Positions 47,001-57,807 of a stretch of 64,000 nucleotides of DNA are shown piece after piece. The notes under the pieces were generated by a model, which saw only the letters and a program-made list of their open reading frames with translations, made no database searches and was not told the origin of the DNA. Within the stretch, counting starts at the first letter, position 1; the number at the start of each line of letters is the position of its first letter. Source of the stretch: Amoebophrya sp. A120. Its lineage: Eukaryota; Sar; Dinophyceae; Syndiniales; Amoebophryaceae. Location of the stretch: NCBI GenBank assembly GCA_905178155.1, contig CAJINV010000002.1, positions 11,720,591 to 11,784,590 on the forward strand, in the 5' to 3' direction. Made by a program: the position numbers and the translations under genes.

Positions 47001-49163
47001 TACATTGAAGGACAAAGAAATCCGGTCGTGGCCGGTTCGCGTGCCGTTGGCAAGGCCGCCGCACAGGTGGCAGTGAGCGCCCTGAACGGTTTCCGAGATG
47101 GCGTGCTGCAGGGCGGCAGGGATGGCGGGTCAGCTGGAGGAGGACCGGTAGCAGCAGCCGCGTCTGCCGCATTACCCGGACTTGTTAACGGCACCGAGGG
47201 ACCAAGTATAGCTCCGAGTGATAGAAGTTCCTCTGCGAGTCCAGGAACCGTCGAACGCGCTGCCCCGGGTACGTCAAGTAGTTCATTCGATCGCACCGTC
47301 GAAGACAATGCGCGCGAAGCGGGAGCACAGGTGCGCGGGCTCGTGACGGCAGCCGGTGGTGCGTTCTTCGATGGCTTACGGAATCGCCAACAGCACGACC
47401 ACGACGAGCCTAGAATTACCATTTTGCGTCCGCCTGAGGCCACTGCAGAGCAAGCAGCGACAAGTGCTGCTGTTGCCAACAATTCGACAGGCGGACAGAG
47501 GTCAGACACCGAGGACCAGGCTTACAGGTTGGGCGTTCGCCTTCGTGCCGGCGCTGCCGAGAGCGTGTCGGCGTTTGCGGCCGGTCTTCGTGGCCAGGCA
47601 GCTCCTATGGCATCGGCCCAGCGGCCAGGGCCCACGATCGTTGCTCTAGACGAGGAGGGTGCTCCTGCAAGAACAGTTCCAACCGCTACTCCGCACTTAC
47701 GGCAGGGGGATGAATCTGGTGCATCGTCAAGTAGCAGCAGTGTCGCAAGTTTAGCCAGCGCCGTCGGGCCACGGGCTGGAGGCGTAGAACTTGCTCTTCC
47801 GTCTCCGCACGGCGAAGCGGTTCTTCCAGAACATTATCGGGAAGTGTTGCAGCAGCTGGGGATTCAGACACGCGAACAAATTGCTGAGGCGTTTCGGTTT
47901 GCAATAATTGGAGGCCTGTTCGGGTCGCAAACTTTCGACCAGTTTTCGGCAGAGTACGACCGAACGACTGACGCGACGCGTTCTTCTTTCAACAGAGAAC
48001 AGCGACTGCAAATCTTTAATTGTGGCGCGTGGCTTACCGCGCAGGCAGGAACCCCAGAAGCGCAAGAAGCGAAAAAGTTAGTTCTGAAGTGGTTGCTCGG
48101 GCAGGGAGCGGGAGCTGGTTGGGGGCTTGTAAAAGACGTTGGCAGTTATTTTAATCCGATGAAGTTGGTTCGGCCGCGCAAGTGGGCACTTTCCGGCCCT
48201 GCAGGCCATAACAATGATGAACCTGGTGGATTAGTGCGAGTTGCTTCACCCGAAGCTACCGCGGCACCTGTGACCCCACCATCGTCAGGGGCTATGCCAT
48301 CAAGGGACGAGGAAGCGCGAGCTGGAGAACCTGGTCTTGGTGCGGCGGCTGCACCTGTCGCCCCGTCGGGGCAAGGCTCTGCGGGTGAGGTAGTTCCACA
48401 TACAGGAGGGCCGTCGGACGCCGTAGTGACGCCACCTGGAGCAAACGCCCCAGCACAACAGGACGCGGCAGCAGTGGCGTCGTCAGGATCCCGGTGGTAC
48501 AAGCCCTGGACTTGGGGTAGTTCCCGAAGGACTGAACCCACTGCACAACCCGTAGCGACAGAGGACTCTCCTGCGGGGGCAGAAGGAGCGAGTCAACCAG
48601 CAGCACCGCCTTCCTCGGCACGCGAGACTACACAGCGTGGTGACAATTTTGGCGCTCAAAGCGGTGCGAGCGCTTCGCGGCCGTCCAAGTACTATGCGAA
48701 CCGGATAGCGTCGCAAGCAGCCTCTGCTTTTGTTCGACGCGGAAAAACATTCTTAGCAAGGGGCGCCAGAAGTAGTAGCCGTCCTGAGCAGGCAGCGGAT
48801 AGTGCAGCAGAAACGTCGGTGGAACAAACTGGACGTCAGACAGGCATCGAAGTTCGTCCGGCTTCCGAAGGAGGAGAGCAGAGCGATCACGGCGAACAGT
48901 CAGAGAACCGTAGCGCAGAGCCGCCGGCTGAGGTCGCAGGGGGTGGTAGTGGTGGTGGTGGTGAACAGGATCCTGCAAGAGCAGAAGATGCTGCACGGTC
49001 AGCATCGAACGGTCCGCCGGGTGCCGGTCCAGCTGTCGCGGTCACAAGTGATGCTGCCGCGAATCAAGCGAATGCAAATGAAGGTACACCAGGCCGATTA
49101 GCCAGCATTCGTGCCCGTTTACCAAGCTGGCCGAGATGGGGCCGACGTGGCCCCTCGGGTTGA
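41084..49163 (+). CDS. 2,353-aa Ala/Gly/Pro-rich single-pass membrane protein with tandem repeats
   Basis: Exons are 41084-43018, 43269-43991, 44249-44355, 44667-45383 and 45584-49163. The first intron is GT-AG and the other three are introners. The summed length is an exact multiple of three and all joins keep frame. Residues 1-205 are polar, followed by one membrane segment (WTWAAVVLATLSIVGALAVG, about 213-232) with no signal peptide, so type II topology is likely. Residues 330-630 are mixed helical and charged. From about residue 880 the protein becomes Ala/Gly/Pro/Thr-rich and is built of degenerate units with the core IRAQSPVVVGAIEPVAREGG and RASAIAAGTSVARGLF, three of them almost identical. 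The C-terminus ends Pro/Arg/Gly-rich. I recognise no family. Confidence 0.75.
43992..44243 (+). mobile_element. Introner IE5 (252 bp), family A
   Basis: It starts TATCAAATGCAAAAATGTCT and ends with the inverted repeat AGACATTTTTACTTTTGATA. The flanking direct repeat is ACAAG (43987-43991 and 44244-44248). Excision gives the in-frame join LHHKKAAA. It has the same length as IE1 and high identity to it across the whole element, but its sense strand relative to the host gene is reversed. Confidence 0.92.
44356..44661 (+). mobile_element. Introner IE6 (306 bp), family D
   Basis: The ends are TATTACAATGAAAAATGCCC and GGGGCATTTTTCACTGTGATA. The flanking direct repeat is GCCGT (44351-44355 and 44662-44666). 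Excision gives the in-frame join GAAVVTNPG. Its reverse complement aligns with IE4 over most of its length. Confidence 0.92.
45384..45578 (+). mobile_element. Introner IE7 (195 bp), family E
   Basis: The ends are TATGGAGAGAAAAAAGTTTA and AACTTTTTTTGTTTGATA, an imperfect inverted repeat with GTGAT-type inner arms. The flanking direct repeat is GCCGA (45379-45383 and 45579-45583). Excision gives the in-frame join PVAEASGALL, which restores a protein repeat unit that later copies show uninterrupted. Confidence 0.85.
45601..46500 (+). repeat. Three near-identical 300-bp coding tandem repeats
   Basis: Units 45601-45900, 45901-46200 and 46201-46500 each begin TACGAGCCAGCGCAATAGCC and differ at only a few bases (CATCACC versus CACCACC in unit 1, several changes near the end of unit 3). 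A diverged unit follows at 46501. The 300-bp period is exactly 100 codons, so expansion keeps frame. Confidence 0.95.
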
Positions 49164-50065
49164 GCACACTAGTTTAGACGCGCGGTGGAATACTCGACTT
49201 GTATGATTGACTGCGTTCTCGCGACGTGGCCGGGGCCTTATCGGGGTAGGTTCAGAGTTGCCTACAGCGGAAGTTGTGTAGCAGAGAGCTGCACGGGCAG
49301 CATCGTGTATGACTTTTAGCTTGTCAGGACCCCAAAGATGAAATGCCTGCCCAGCAAGTTTTGGTGATTTTTGGAAGAGCATTACACCATTTTGAAGCGA
49401 CAAAAATAAAACGACAATTTGGCACGTTCTCGTGGCCCATAGAAACTAAATTAGAGTATAGAACTGCCGAGCAGAGGAGTGCTGCTCGGTTGCAACGTTC
49501 GGTAGCCCCGGCATTGCAAGAGTAAGTAGCCATTTAGTTTCTCCCCCGTCTAGTATGATGAATTAGTATTCTTCTACGGTGTTTGAAACCGCTTTTCCGT
49601 AAGACAGATTTATGGCAACCCCGTTTGAGTACCCAACATTGCTTCCGTACCCAACATAAGCCGCCTACTACTTTTAGATAGTCGAAAAACCTTCGCTGAT
49701 CTTGGTAAAAACCGCAATGCAATCTTCAAGAGACTTGGGAACTAGCAAAAACCACATTCTCCATGAAAAATGAAACAGTATGCAAAGAACGCGCTCCGTT
49801 ACCGCTTTGGATTGTTAGATGGCGGTGTGCAGCAACGGCAAGCGTTCGCTTCTTCGTTCGTCCGAGGAGATTCAGAATTTCGGTATGTGTGTTGTATCGT
49901 CGAACATGCGAGCCCCTCTGTAGACGAAAAGACTACTGTAAAAATTGCGCACGGCTCGCTCACGTCAAATGATGTCTAGAGATGGTGGCCTCGTCTCGTA
50001 GAAGGTTTGTGCATCGCGTCCTGTCGTGATCGTCTGCTCTAGCTCATCTATTATGATGCTTGAAG
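49164..50065. other. Intergenic spacer
   Basis: I see no supported gene. Two overlapping 69-codon frames at about 49763-49979 have no recognisable content. GTACCCAACAT is repeated at about 49628 and 49647. Confidence 0.45.
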
Positions 50066-53011
50066 ATGGTGCGACCGCGAAAGAGGAGGTCTTGTTTATT
50101 TTCGGAGATCATCTGGCTCTTGGTATTGATGTCGCATACGAGAAAGAGCAAAGCACGAGCTGCACAGGAAGCATACAACAGCACCAGCGCGTTGCTGAGA
50201 GGCCGGTGTGACTTTGGGAGCCGTCAAAGTGTCGGTTCCGCAACGGCGTACACGAAGCGTGTGCACCTGATCTGGAGTAACGGTCTGGGCGACCGGAAGG
50301 ACCTGAAGGCCGGTTCGGTGACTGATGCGGATATCGACCGTCTGCTTGAAAAGCCCAAAAAGGAGGTCCTCGCCAGAGTCGCCGCGGCTGATGTGGAAGC
50401 CCTGCAGAGACATCAAGACGGAACAAAGGACCACAGCGTTGTTCTCTGCTCTCTCCTGGGTACGGCAGATCCAGAAACGACCATCCCGGGCTATCTCCTG
50501 CCGTATTACGGAACGATTGTGGACAAGTTCCAGAATTACGAGGTATTCCTTTGGGACGACGCCGGGATAAACGAACTGGTTCGGTGGTCGCGCGACCCGG
50601 ATTTCTGGGAAGACGCGGTTCCAAAACCGCAGCCGCAGCCCTATACCAAATTTTTTGCAGAACTTTCTTCTTCTCCGTCAGGAGTGTTCGGGTCGACGTC
50701 GGGTGAGGGAGGAAGGACGGCGAAAGCGTCGTCGACGTTAACTGATGTGGAGCTCTTCCAGCGATACTACTTGGACCAAAGCCCGGCGACCAATTTCACG
50801 AAGCGGTTTCCGGGAGTTCACCCACACGAGCTGGTCAGTCGGTGGTTCAAGGACGACAAAATCTCCGAGACCGTGAAGTACCGCGACGTCTCCAAGTTTC
50901 TTGTGCTGTACCGCTACGGTGGCATGTTTCTCGACCTGGATATCGAGATTCTCCAGGACCCCACGCCTTTGTTCGAAACGCTGGTCGCAGGAGGTGGTGG
51001 AACAACGACTTCCCGTAAAAGTGATCGCGAACAGCAGAAAACAGCGTCCGTTGTGGTCGCACACCAGGAGCAGGGGCGACCGCGCTCTGATCCGGTGGAG
51101 CTGCTACATCATGGAGCGCCTAGCTATGCCAGCAAAGGAACAACAGCCCCCGCGATCGTGTTGGATCCGAGCACCGCGGCGATCTACTCGCACCCGCGGC
51201 ACCCGTTCTGGGTCGAGATCTTGTGGTACATGGACGCCACCATCACGAAAGAGCTGCTGCGCCCGGAGCCCGTGCTGGCGGTGGCGCGGGAGCGGAAACT
51301 GTCGGTCCGCGGCAGGTGGATGGAGGAGCGGACGCAAGCTACTCGTGCTTCCGGACCGTCTTTTGTCGCGGTGCCAGTGGAAAGGGACGCGTCTTTGATG
51401 TTCGAACTTCACGAAGTAGCGATCGCCGAAATCGCATCTGGAAAGGGCGGCTTTGAGGACTCGTCTCTCAGTTCCAACCGCGCAACCAGTAGAACAGGAC
51501 GTCGAGCAGGGACGACGACAACTTCTGCTGCAATTACATCGCACGATGTTGCGGCGCCAGAGGTTTCTATTACAGTTATCTCCAGTGCAACTGACGTCTC
51601 GAAATCTGGACCTGGAAAGCTCCACTACCGGTCGCGGCATTACCAGTTCGTGGTGCGCATGTTTCGGCACGCGTACGAGCGAAGCGTTTTTGGAATCCAG
51701 GGATGGAACCGCGTCTTTTTCCTGCCGACGCAGTTTTTCAACCCCTTGGAAATTGAGTGGCAAATGCTCCGGAACGCCATCCTGCGGGTGAAGCAGCAAG
51801 CCAGGACTGGTGGAGTGTCTGCTTCGAACCGTACACAGGAGCACGTGGCTGTCATGGTTCAGCGAAAGGAGCACGCACTCGCCGCACAGCTTGCTCTGGT
51901 GCAGCCTAGAATTCCTGTTGGCAAGGGCGGTCGTCGAGGCAGTAGCGCTACAACAGCGCATCCTGAGTACTGTGCACGGAAGTACGGGCTCACAAAACAA
52001 ATGTGGAAAGTGGCAAATGCTTTATATCACAAAGCAGGACTAGCGCAACGCGACCAACAGCAGGTAAAAGTAGCGGCTTCCAAGTCTGCGACCACAGAGG
52101 AGAAGGGGGCTCTCGAAGGTGCAGACCTCGGACCGTCGAAGCTGGATCTCTTATGGAAGCACGTGGACTTCAGCACCTATCTGTTTTCCTATCACCGGTG
52201 TTACGGCGCCTTCTGCCACGGCGCGTGGGCTGCGGAGGAGCGGGAGTGCCTGGCCGTGTCCGCGCTTGACCGTCACACCTGGATGCAGAAGGATCAGCCG
52301 CATGGATTTATGAAGTTTTTCTACACCGCACGGAAACAGGATGTTTTAATACAGAAAAGGAATCAACAGGCGCAGCGAAATCCGGACGGCGCTGAAAGGA
52401 ACCACAATTTCACGGTCGCGAGACGAGAGGAGAGCCTTGCGGTCGCTACCGCTTCTCGTACAACAACATTTAGTGCCGCTACAAGCAGAGGCGGATCTGG
52501 CGCTGTTGGTCCTTTGGACAAAAGAACAGAGGTCTCCAGGAGAAAAATCGCTGCTTTGTCTAGTTTCTCCGCAACCGTGCTGCGCCGGAAAAGGCCCTTT
52601 GAGGAAATGGAGAATTATCCACCGAGGGAGGATGTGGAGCGGAATGACGACGATTCGGTCCTTGATCTGTACTACCGCATGTGCGATGAGGATGAAGAGA
52701 CAAGCGTTGCGCAAGCAAATATTGAAGCGGGAGGCTTGGCTTTGTATAAGAAAAGTGATCGAAGTCGAAGTGCAGCTGCCTGTCTCACCGCAGTCGCACA
52801 GAACAGGCTGGCCGCTTCTCTGGCCGCGCATCTGCGGCCCGGTGGCGGCGATTTGCGATCCCAAATTTTTGCGGTGCACCACTACGACGGCTCCTGGCTG
52901 CCTGGCGCAGGCGGCCACGCATCGGACCGAAAAGACATAAAGTCGCGACTGCAGCTACGTGCGTATTTGCGTAAACGTGAACAGAAGGAGCACCCGCCCC
53001 GTGCACTGTAA
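50066..53011 (+). CDS. Golgi-type glycosyltransferase with DXD motif (GT32 / Gly_transf_sug-like)
   Basis: The 981-aa frame starts at the first ATG. The N-terminus (RPRKRRSC then LFSEIIWLLVLM) is a basic-then-hydrophobic type II signal anchor. The key segment FLVLYRYGGMFLDLDIEIL places the DXD metal/nucleotide-sugar motif at Asp290 and Asp292, in the context (YGGxYxDxD) typical of sugar-transferase families related to yeast OCH1. HPRHPFWVEILW and the Cys-containing HRCYGAFCHGAW segment (about 710-725) fit the rest of such folds. Ser/Thr-rich inserts at about 205-235 and 420-505 and a basic C-terminus are additions. The sugar and acceptor are unknown. Two further glycan-type genes follow downstream on the same strand. 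Confidence 0.75.
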   Translation: MVRPRKRRSCLFSEIIWLLVLMSHTRKSKARAAQEAYNSTSALLRGRCDFGSRQSVGSATAYTKRVHLIWSNGLGDRKDLKAGSVTDADIDRLLEKPKKEVLARVAAADVEALQRHQDGTKDHSVVLCSLLGTADPETTIPGYLLPYYGTIVDKFQNYEVFLWDDAGINELVRWSRDPDFWEDAVPKPQPQPYTKFFAELSSSPSGVFGSTSGEGGRTAKASSTLTDVELFQRYYLDQSPATNFTKRFPGVHPHELVSRWFKDDKISETVKYRDVSKFLVLYRYGGMFLDLDIEILQDPTPLFETLVAGGGGTTTSRKSDREQQKTASVVVAHQEQGRPRSDPVELLHHGAPSYASKGTTAPAIVLDPSTAAIYSHPRHPFWVEILWYMDATITKELLRPEPVLAVARERKLSVRGRWMEERTQATRASGPSFVAVPVERDASLMFELHEVAIAEIASGKGGFEDSSLSSNRATSRTGRRAGTTTTSAAITSHDVAAPEVSITVISSATDVSKSGPGKLHYRSRHYQFVVRMFRHAYERSVFGIQGWNRVFFLPTQFFNPLEIEWQMLRNAILRVKQQARTGGVSASNRTQEHVAVMVQRKEHALAAQLALVQPRIPVGKGGRRGSSATTAHPEYCARKYGLTKQMWKVANALYHKAGLAQRDQQQVKVAASKSATTEEKGALEGADLGPSKLDLLWKHVDFSTYLFSYHRCYGAFCHGAWAAEERECLAVSALDRHTWMQKDQPHGFMKFFYTARKQDVLIQKRNQQAQRNPDGAERNHNFTVARREESLAVATASRTTTFSAATSRGGSGAVGPLDKRTEVSRRKIAALSSFSATVLRRKRPFEEMENYPPREDVERNDDDSVLDLYYRMCDEDEETSVAQANIEAGGLALYKKSDRSRSAAACLTAVAQNRLAASLAAHLRPGGGDLRSQIFAVHHYDGSWLPGAGGHASDRKDIKSRLQLRAYLRKREQKEHPPRAL

Positions 53012-53211
53012 TTTGAGCTAATAGCAAAAAGCTGTTCGTGGTGGATATGTACTTACTTGCGCTCCTCAACCGCAATGCGCAAGAGAAAGGTATTCACTTC
53101 GGATTTTCAGCGTGTGAGGATCCGCTTTGATTTTTTGGAATCACCCCCCTGTAGACCGTGCGCGATGTCTTAGCGATAACGACGTTGGATTCACGTACTT
53201 ATTCTAGCCCT

Positions 53212-55858
53212 ATGGACAAAATGCGTGCACGACAATACAGGTCCTATTCGTTCCCCAGTCGTTCCGTGGGGTGCCGGTTCGGGACGCTGCTGCTGAGCGG
53301 GATTCGCTGTGCGTTGTTGCTAATGCCTCGGGTTCTTGTTCTGTACCTTCACAATGTTGTCGCGTCGGCGGTTCCGGAGGAGCACGAACCGCCCGAGCGG
53401 TTCACTGCAGCGAATATCGAGCCGTATTCGGGAGTGTCGTGGATGCTGGGCCGCATCGTCGCCGCAGATGTGCTGGAGCGAGTGCTGTTTCTGGGATACC
53501 AATTTCCGGCGGAGGTGGAACTGCGTCGAGAAGCAGTGGATATGGAGGACGAAGAGGAGACTGCGTTTCTTCAGGAGGATAACGCAAGCTACTCAGGTAA
53601 GGCAAGATCCGCGAGGACGGCAGAGATGTTGCCAGCCCAGTTGCAATTTGACTCCTACTTTGTCCACCTCGCGCCAACTTACGTGCGGCAGATGCGGTTG
53701 ATATTCGCAGACGTGCGTCGCGTCTTCGGGACGCAGTTAGAAAGAAGCGAAGCTGCCTTGCGAAGCTTTTGGCGTGCTGCCTTGGACGACTTGTACGCCG
53801 GAGGGCGGGGGGGCTCCGCGGATTTGCCAGCACAAAGCGCGAGCGACGTTCGCCAAAATATGCCTCTGTCACCGCTGCTGCGCACCAAAACCGAGACCAA
53901 TGCCGAGCACCAACGAAACATGTACCATCGTGGGCTGCGGAGCGTGCCGGTGCACTCGTCCGCGCCGGAAGGCCAGGCTCTGTCGGAGGAAGCGCAAGCG
54001 GGTGCCGCCGCCACCTCCTGGGAGATGTCAGTTTCTGAAGTCTTTCACGCGTTCAACTACTCAAGCACCCTAGCCGTAGGACCATCATCTGCGAGCCCTT
54101 CTGCTCCACAAGAGCGGTCACCGCACAAAAGCGCATATGTGACAAACAAGAGATACCGCTTGATAGACGCAGCGCTCGCACTGCTGCACAGTGACCGATT
54201 TGGGCCCTTCACGGCGACGCTGCTCGAAGCCGTCCGCACAACCGTCGAATGGGCCGAGGAGCGACGGTCTGACGACCCGCGCGGCGCAGTCATTCAGTGG
54301 ATCAAGCCGGGGAAGCGGCTCTTCGAGGTGCGGCAAACTCCGCAGACCGTGACGGTCGCGTTGCAGCGCCGCGACCCCTACTTTGAGACATTTCCCTCGG
54401 CGTCCGTGTCGGAAGAGGGGCAGAACCCGGTCGAGTACCTGTTTCTCAAGTCGTGTCTGACCAAGAGTTTTTTCCAGTCGGGCGTGCGGCTGGAGGACCT
54501 CGACATGGCCAAGCAGCGGAAAGAGGAGTCTGCCAACATCGGATTCGCGGTAGCCTCGACGGTTCTGCGGGAAGTGGACGCGCCGCACGCACTGGTCAAC
54601 GGGGGCCTGCTCAACCTCGTCCGCCACTGCACGATCAAGGACTGGGACATCGATTTTGTGGTAGACCGGAAGTGGATGCTGACTAGGAGCACGGAAACCT
54701 CGGCGAACGACCGCTTTCTGTTCAACAGCGAGCGGATATCTGCCAGATTCGGCTTGTACCGGCTTTACGCCTTGTCGGTGCAATCTTGGATGAGTGCTTT
54801 CGGTGGTCGCGCCGGACTAGAACCAGCACAGGCGAAAGAATTACAAACTGAAGCCGTACTGCACGGCAGTAGCAGTGGCAGCGGTCTTCTGCCTCCTGGC
54901 ACCTCTTTGACCACGTCCGCAACGCCAACGACCGCAGACTTGAATGTCACTGACAGAGAGAAGGATCTCGCGGCGCAGCTCGTGACCATGGAGCGGGCGG
55001 CGGACCCGAGTGTCGACCAGAAAATCGTCCCAATGGACGCCGCGTGGCAGGAGAGCTCGGGATCTATGCTGGACCTCTTGCCGCAGGTGGTGGAGGAGTC
55101 CTATTACTTCGACCGCTATGGGTATGCAAGAAAAAAACTGTGTAAGGGTAAGTCTGTGATGCAGAAAATGCAAAACAGTTACGCTTGTCATGCTCTACAT
55201 GCATGATAGGCTCGCTTCCTACGTGTTTTCCCGTCCTATCTGCGCATGACAAGTTTTTCCTGTCATGGCAGACGAACTTGTGATGCTGTTTTCCCAAAAG
55301 ACCTACACTAACACAGTTTTTTTCTTGGATAATGGCCGCACCGTGGAGACCTTGGACGTCGGAATTTATGACGAGCTACGGAACAACGTGGACTTAATGA
55401 AGGTAGACCTCTTCTACGGACGGGTGTCTCCGTCGCTGGGCGTTGACAGTACAGGAAATAAGCAAGCACGAGCGACGCGGCCTGGCATCTTTGACTCCGG
55501 TGAGGGCGATGACGAAGATGCTCTTGAAGGAGGAGCCACAGTTGGAAGAATCGCGGGGGAAGAACACATAAGCAGTGGCAACTGGAACAGCTGCGGTTTA
55601 TCTTACTACATGTGTGGAAACAAAACGATAGAGTGCTGTCTTGCGCCCTTTACGAGGACCGTGCTGAAGCCGCGTCCGCGAATCGTTGAGCGCATCGTAA
55701 CTTTCAGCTACGACGAAAACAAGGTCGTGCGTATTCCTTGGCCGCCGGACGCTGCTCTCGATCATTACTACCGCGGAGGGTTTATGTGGCCCCAACCTGG
55801 GTACGGAACGGAGAAGCATGTGCTGGCATGGAATACCGCGTGTAAGGTTGCTCTCTGA
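53212..55858 (+). CDS. LicD/fukutin-like transferase, type II membrane protein
   Basis: Exons are 53212-55121 and 55336-55858 around an introner, 810 aa. The start was taken at the ATG before DKMRARQYRS; a second Met follows at residue 4. Residues about 25-45 (LLLSGIRCALLLMPRVLVLYL) form a signal anchor. VNGGLLNLVRHCTIKDWDID (about 462-481) matches the LicD/fukutin pattern of Gly-x-Leu-Leu, Arg, then Asp-x-Asp (Asp479, Asp481), the nucleotidyl/phosphosugar transferase metal site. After the introner, KVDLFYGRVSP corresponds to the family's second Asp motif. These enzymes move phosphocholine or ribitol-phosphate to glycans. The acceptor here is unknown. Family membership is probable, not certain. 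Confidence 0.65.
55123..55331 (+). mobile_element. Introner IE8 (209 bp), family F
   Basis: The ends are TATGCAAGAAAAAAACTGTG and the inverted repeat CACAGTTTTTTTCTTGGATA. The target repeat is ATGG (55118-55121 and 55332-55335), with a fifth base mismatched (G versus C), which suggests decay since insertion. Excision gives the in-frame join FDRYGRTVE. Confidence 0.88.
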
Positions 55859-56538
55859 AGAGGAAAAAAAGAGGATGACTTTACTCATTTAGCTCTCTTA
55901 TTTGGTCAACACGCAGTTTCTTTTTACAGCGCTAGCGTCGTGTCCAAGAAGGAACTTGCAAGGAGCTGACGCATAGAAATCTCGGAATGTCTCCCCACGG
56001 GAAGAAATGTTATCCTTACGCGACCGCTTGCTTTCAATGCAGTGGGGAACGTAAAACAACTGCAGCGCAAGCGAAGACGAGGCATAGATGGAGATAAAGC
56101 ACAACAGCGCAAGGACGAAAATATCAGCTGGCCCTCCAGTGCAGCATTGCGTCGTGAGGAATTTTTGCTGGTGCAGCTAGATGTATTGAGAGAGTGGGAC
56201 TAGCACGTTGCGATTTTTTTCTTTTTTACGAAAGTCACAGAGTTGTGAGTAAGCAAGGGCGCAAAAACTACGCGCTTTGTTTTTCACGAGGTTTTTTACT
56301 GAAAGTAAAACATACGTCGAATAGAAGATGAAGATTTTTGATGATACCTACAACAGCATAGCCCACCGGGATCGGATCGATCCTCGTCGGTGTGGCTCCC
56401 CCGAGACGGATCAGTGTTGGTCTGGGTGGCGACTACAGTGTTGAGTTTGTTTACAAAGTTCGTTCAGGAGGGACGAAACAAATACAAATCTAAGAGAACC
56501 GGCCTCGGGCCGCACCTTCTACTTGCGAAGGATCGAAG
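55859..56538. other. Intergenic spacer
   Basis: I see no supported gene or repeat. The interval probably carries the 3' UTR of the upstream gene and the 5' UTR of the coiled-coil gene. Confidence 0.45.
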
Positions 56539-57807
56539 ATGGCGTCGAGCGTGGGGCACCAGACGCTGTCTTCGCTCTTGAAGTCGAAGCCCCCGGTTCC
56601 GTATGCCAATATGCTCCGGCAGGTGACGAACCACGTGAAGAAGCTGCAGGAGGAGCTCCAGGCCGAGGCGGAGACCAATATCGAGTTCGAGGACAGCTCG
56701 CGCCGCACCTTCGAGTACCTGACGCAGCAGCTGAAGGCGTTGAAACAAGCCTTCAACACGCTGTCGGACACCTTGCTGGAGGAGCTGGAGAACATTTCGG
56801 CCATGGTGACCGAGGAGCTCGCGCAGGTCAAGGACAACCCGAAACTCGTCCGGGTGGAAGAGCGGCAGGAGAAGTTCAACGAGGAGCTTCAGGACTTCTC
56901 GACGCAGACGTTCGACAAGCTGAAGCGGCTCGCGGAACAGGACTGCTTCCTGGAGTCGAAAGTCGACCAGCTGAACTCCGACATGGACACCGTGCTGCAG
57001 GTGATCCCCAAGATCGAGGACTCCTTTCTCAAGGGCGACCGCCTGCTCAACGAGCGGCAGAACGCCTTCGGGACGGAGATGAGCAAAATCAACGACTTGC
57101 TCGTGTTGCAGCAGAGCAAGCAGGAGTCCAATTTCGAAAAGCTCGAGCAGCGGTTCCGGGACATGAACTTGGAATTCGACGAAAAGATCTTGCGGTGCCA
57201 AAAAAGTTTGCAGCAGCAGATGGAGTACGTCAGCCGCCTGGTTTTGGTGACCAAAAGCGGGGGTGGAGGGCAGGCCAGTGGGGAAGCCCCGGTGGCGGGG
57301 GGTAAGGCGGATCTGGAAATGTCCGCGTCGAAAATTTTTGATGCGTCTTCGTTCTTTTCAGGAGCAACGGCACCAGCGAAGCGGGAAGGTACTTACTTAG
57401 GATGATTGCTGCACAGTCCTCCTCTATAGCGGCGTGAATGAAATGCACAATAGCAGGATTTTCACATTAAGTCTTAAAGACTTAATGTGAAAATCTCTAC
57501 AGATGAATAAGCAGAATAGACTAAAACCAAACGATCCACAGCTTCCGCGCTGCGCTCTCCCTTTTCGTGGAAGGCGAGTCCGGAAGTGAACAAAGCCGCA
57601 TCGAATCCCTACTACCCCATGAGAACAGAACTCGGGAGCCCCTTCGCGAGTGCTGCAGGCGGGCCAAACAACAGCAAGCTTAACACTTCTTTGAATGAGA
57701 AGGAAAGCGGCGAGCAGCTGTGGAGCAGCAATATCGGACAATCAGGGTCCGCGAGATTCATGCCGAGCCTGGGGCCGACTATCTGCGGGGGCGGGGGCGA
57801 GGAGTGA
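56539..57807 (+). CDS. Coiled-coil protein, possibly SF-assemblin/giardin-like
   Basis: Exons are 56539-57388 and 57587-57807 with a GT-AG intron, 356 aa. Residues about 25-235 are almost continuous heptad-patterned helix (for example RQVTNHVKKLQEELQAEAET and RFRDMNLEFDEKILRCQKSL). A Gly/Ala/Ser-rich linker follows, then a polar tail with SNPYYPMRTELGSP. There is no signal peptide or membrane span. A short head plus one long rod of this size recalls SF-assemblin and beta-giardin striated-fibre proteins of flagellar roots, but I cannot confirm the family signature. Other coiled-coil structural proteins are equally possible. Confidence 0.7.
57457..57495. repeat. Perfect 19-bp inverted repeat inside an intron
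   Basis: GATTTTCACATTAAGTCTT is separated by a single A from its exact reverse complement AAGACTTAATGTGAAAATC. It lies in the intron 57389-57586 of the coiled-coil gene and would form a very stable hairpin or cruciform. Confidence 0.95.

Noticed and set aside
49763-49979. Two overlapping 69-codon frames
   Set aside because: They are short, overlap in different frames and have no recognisable content.
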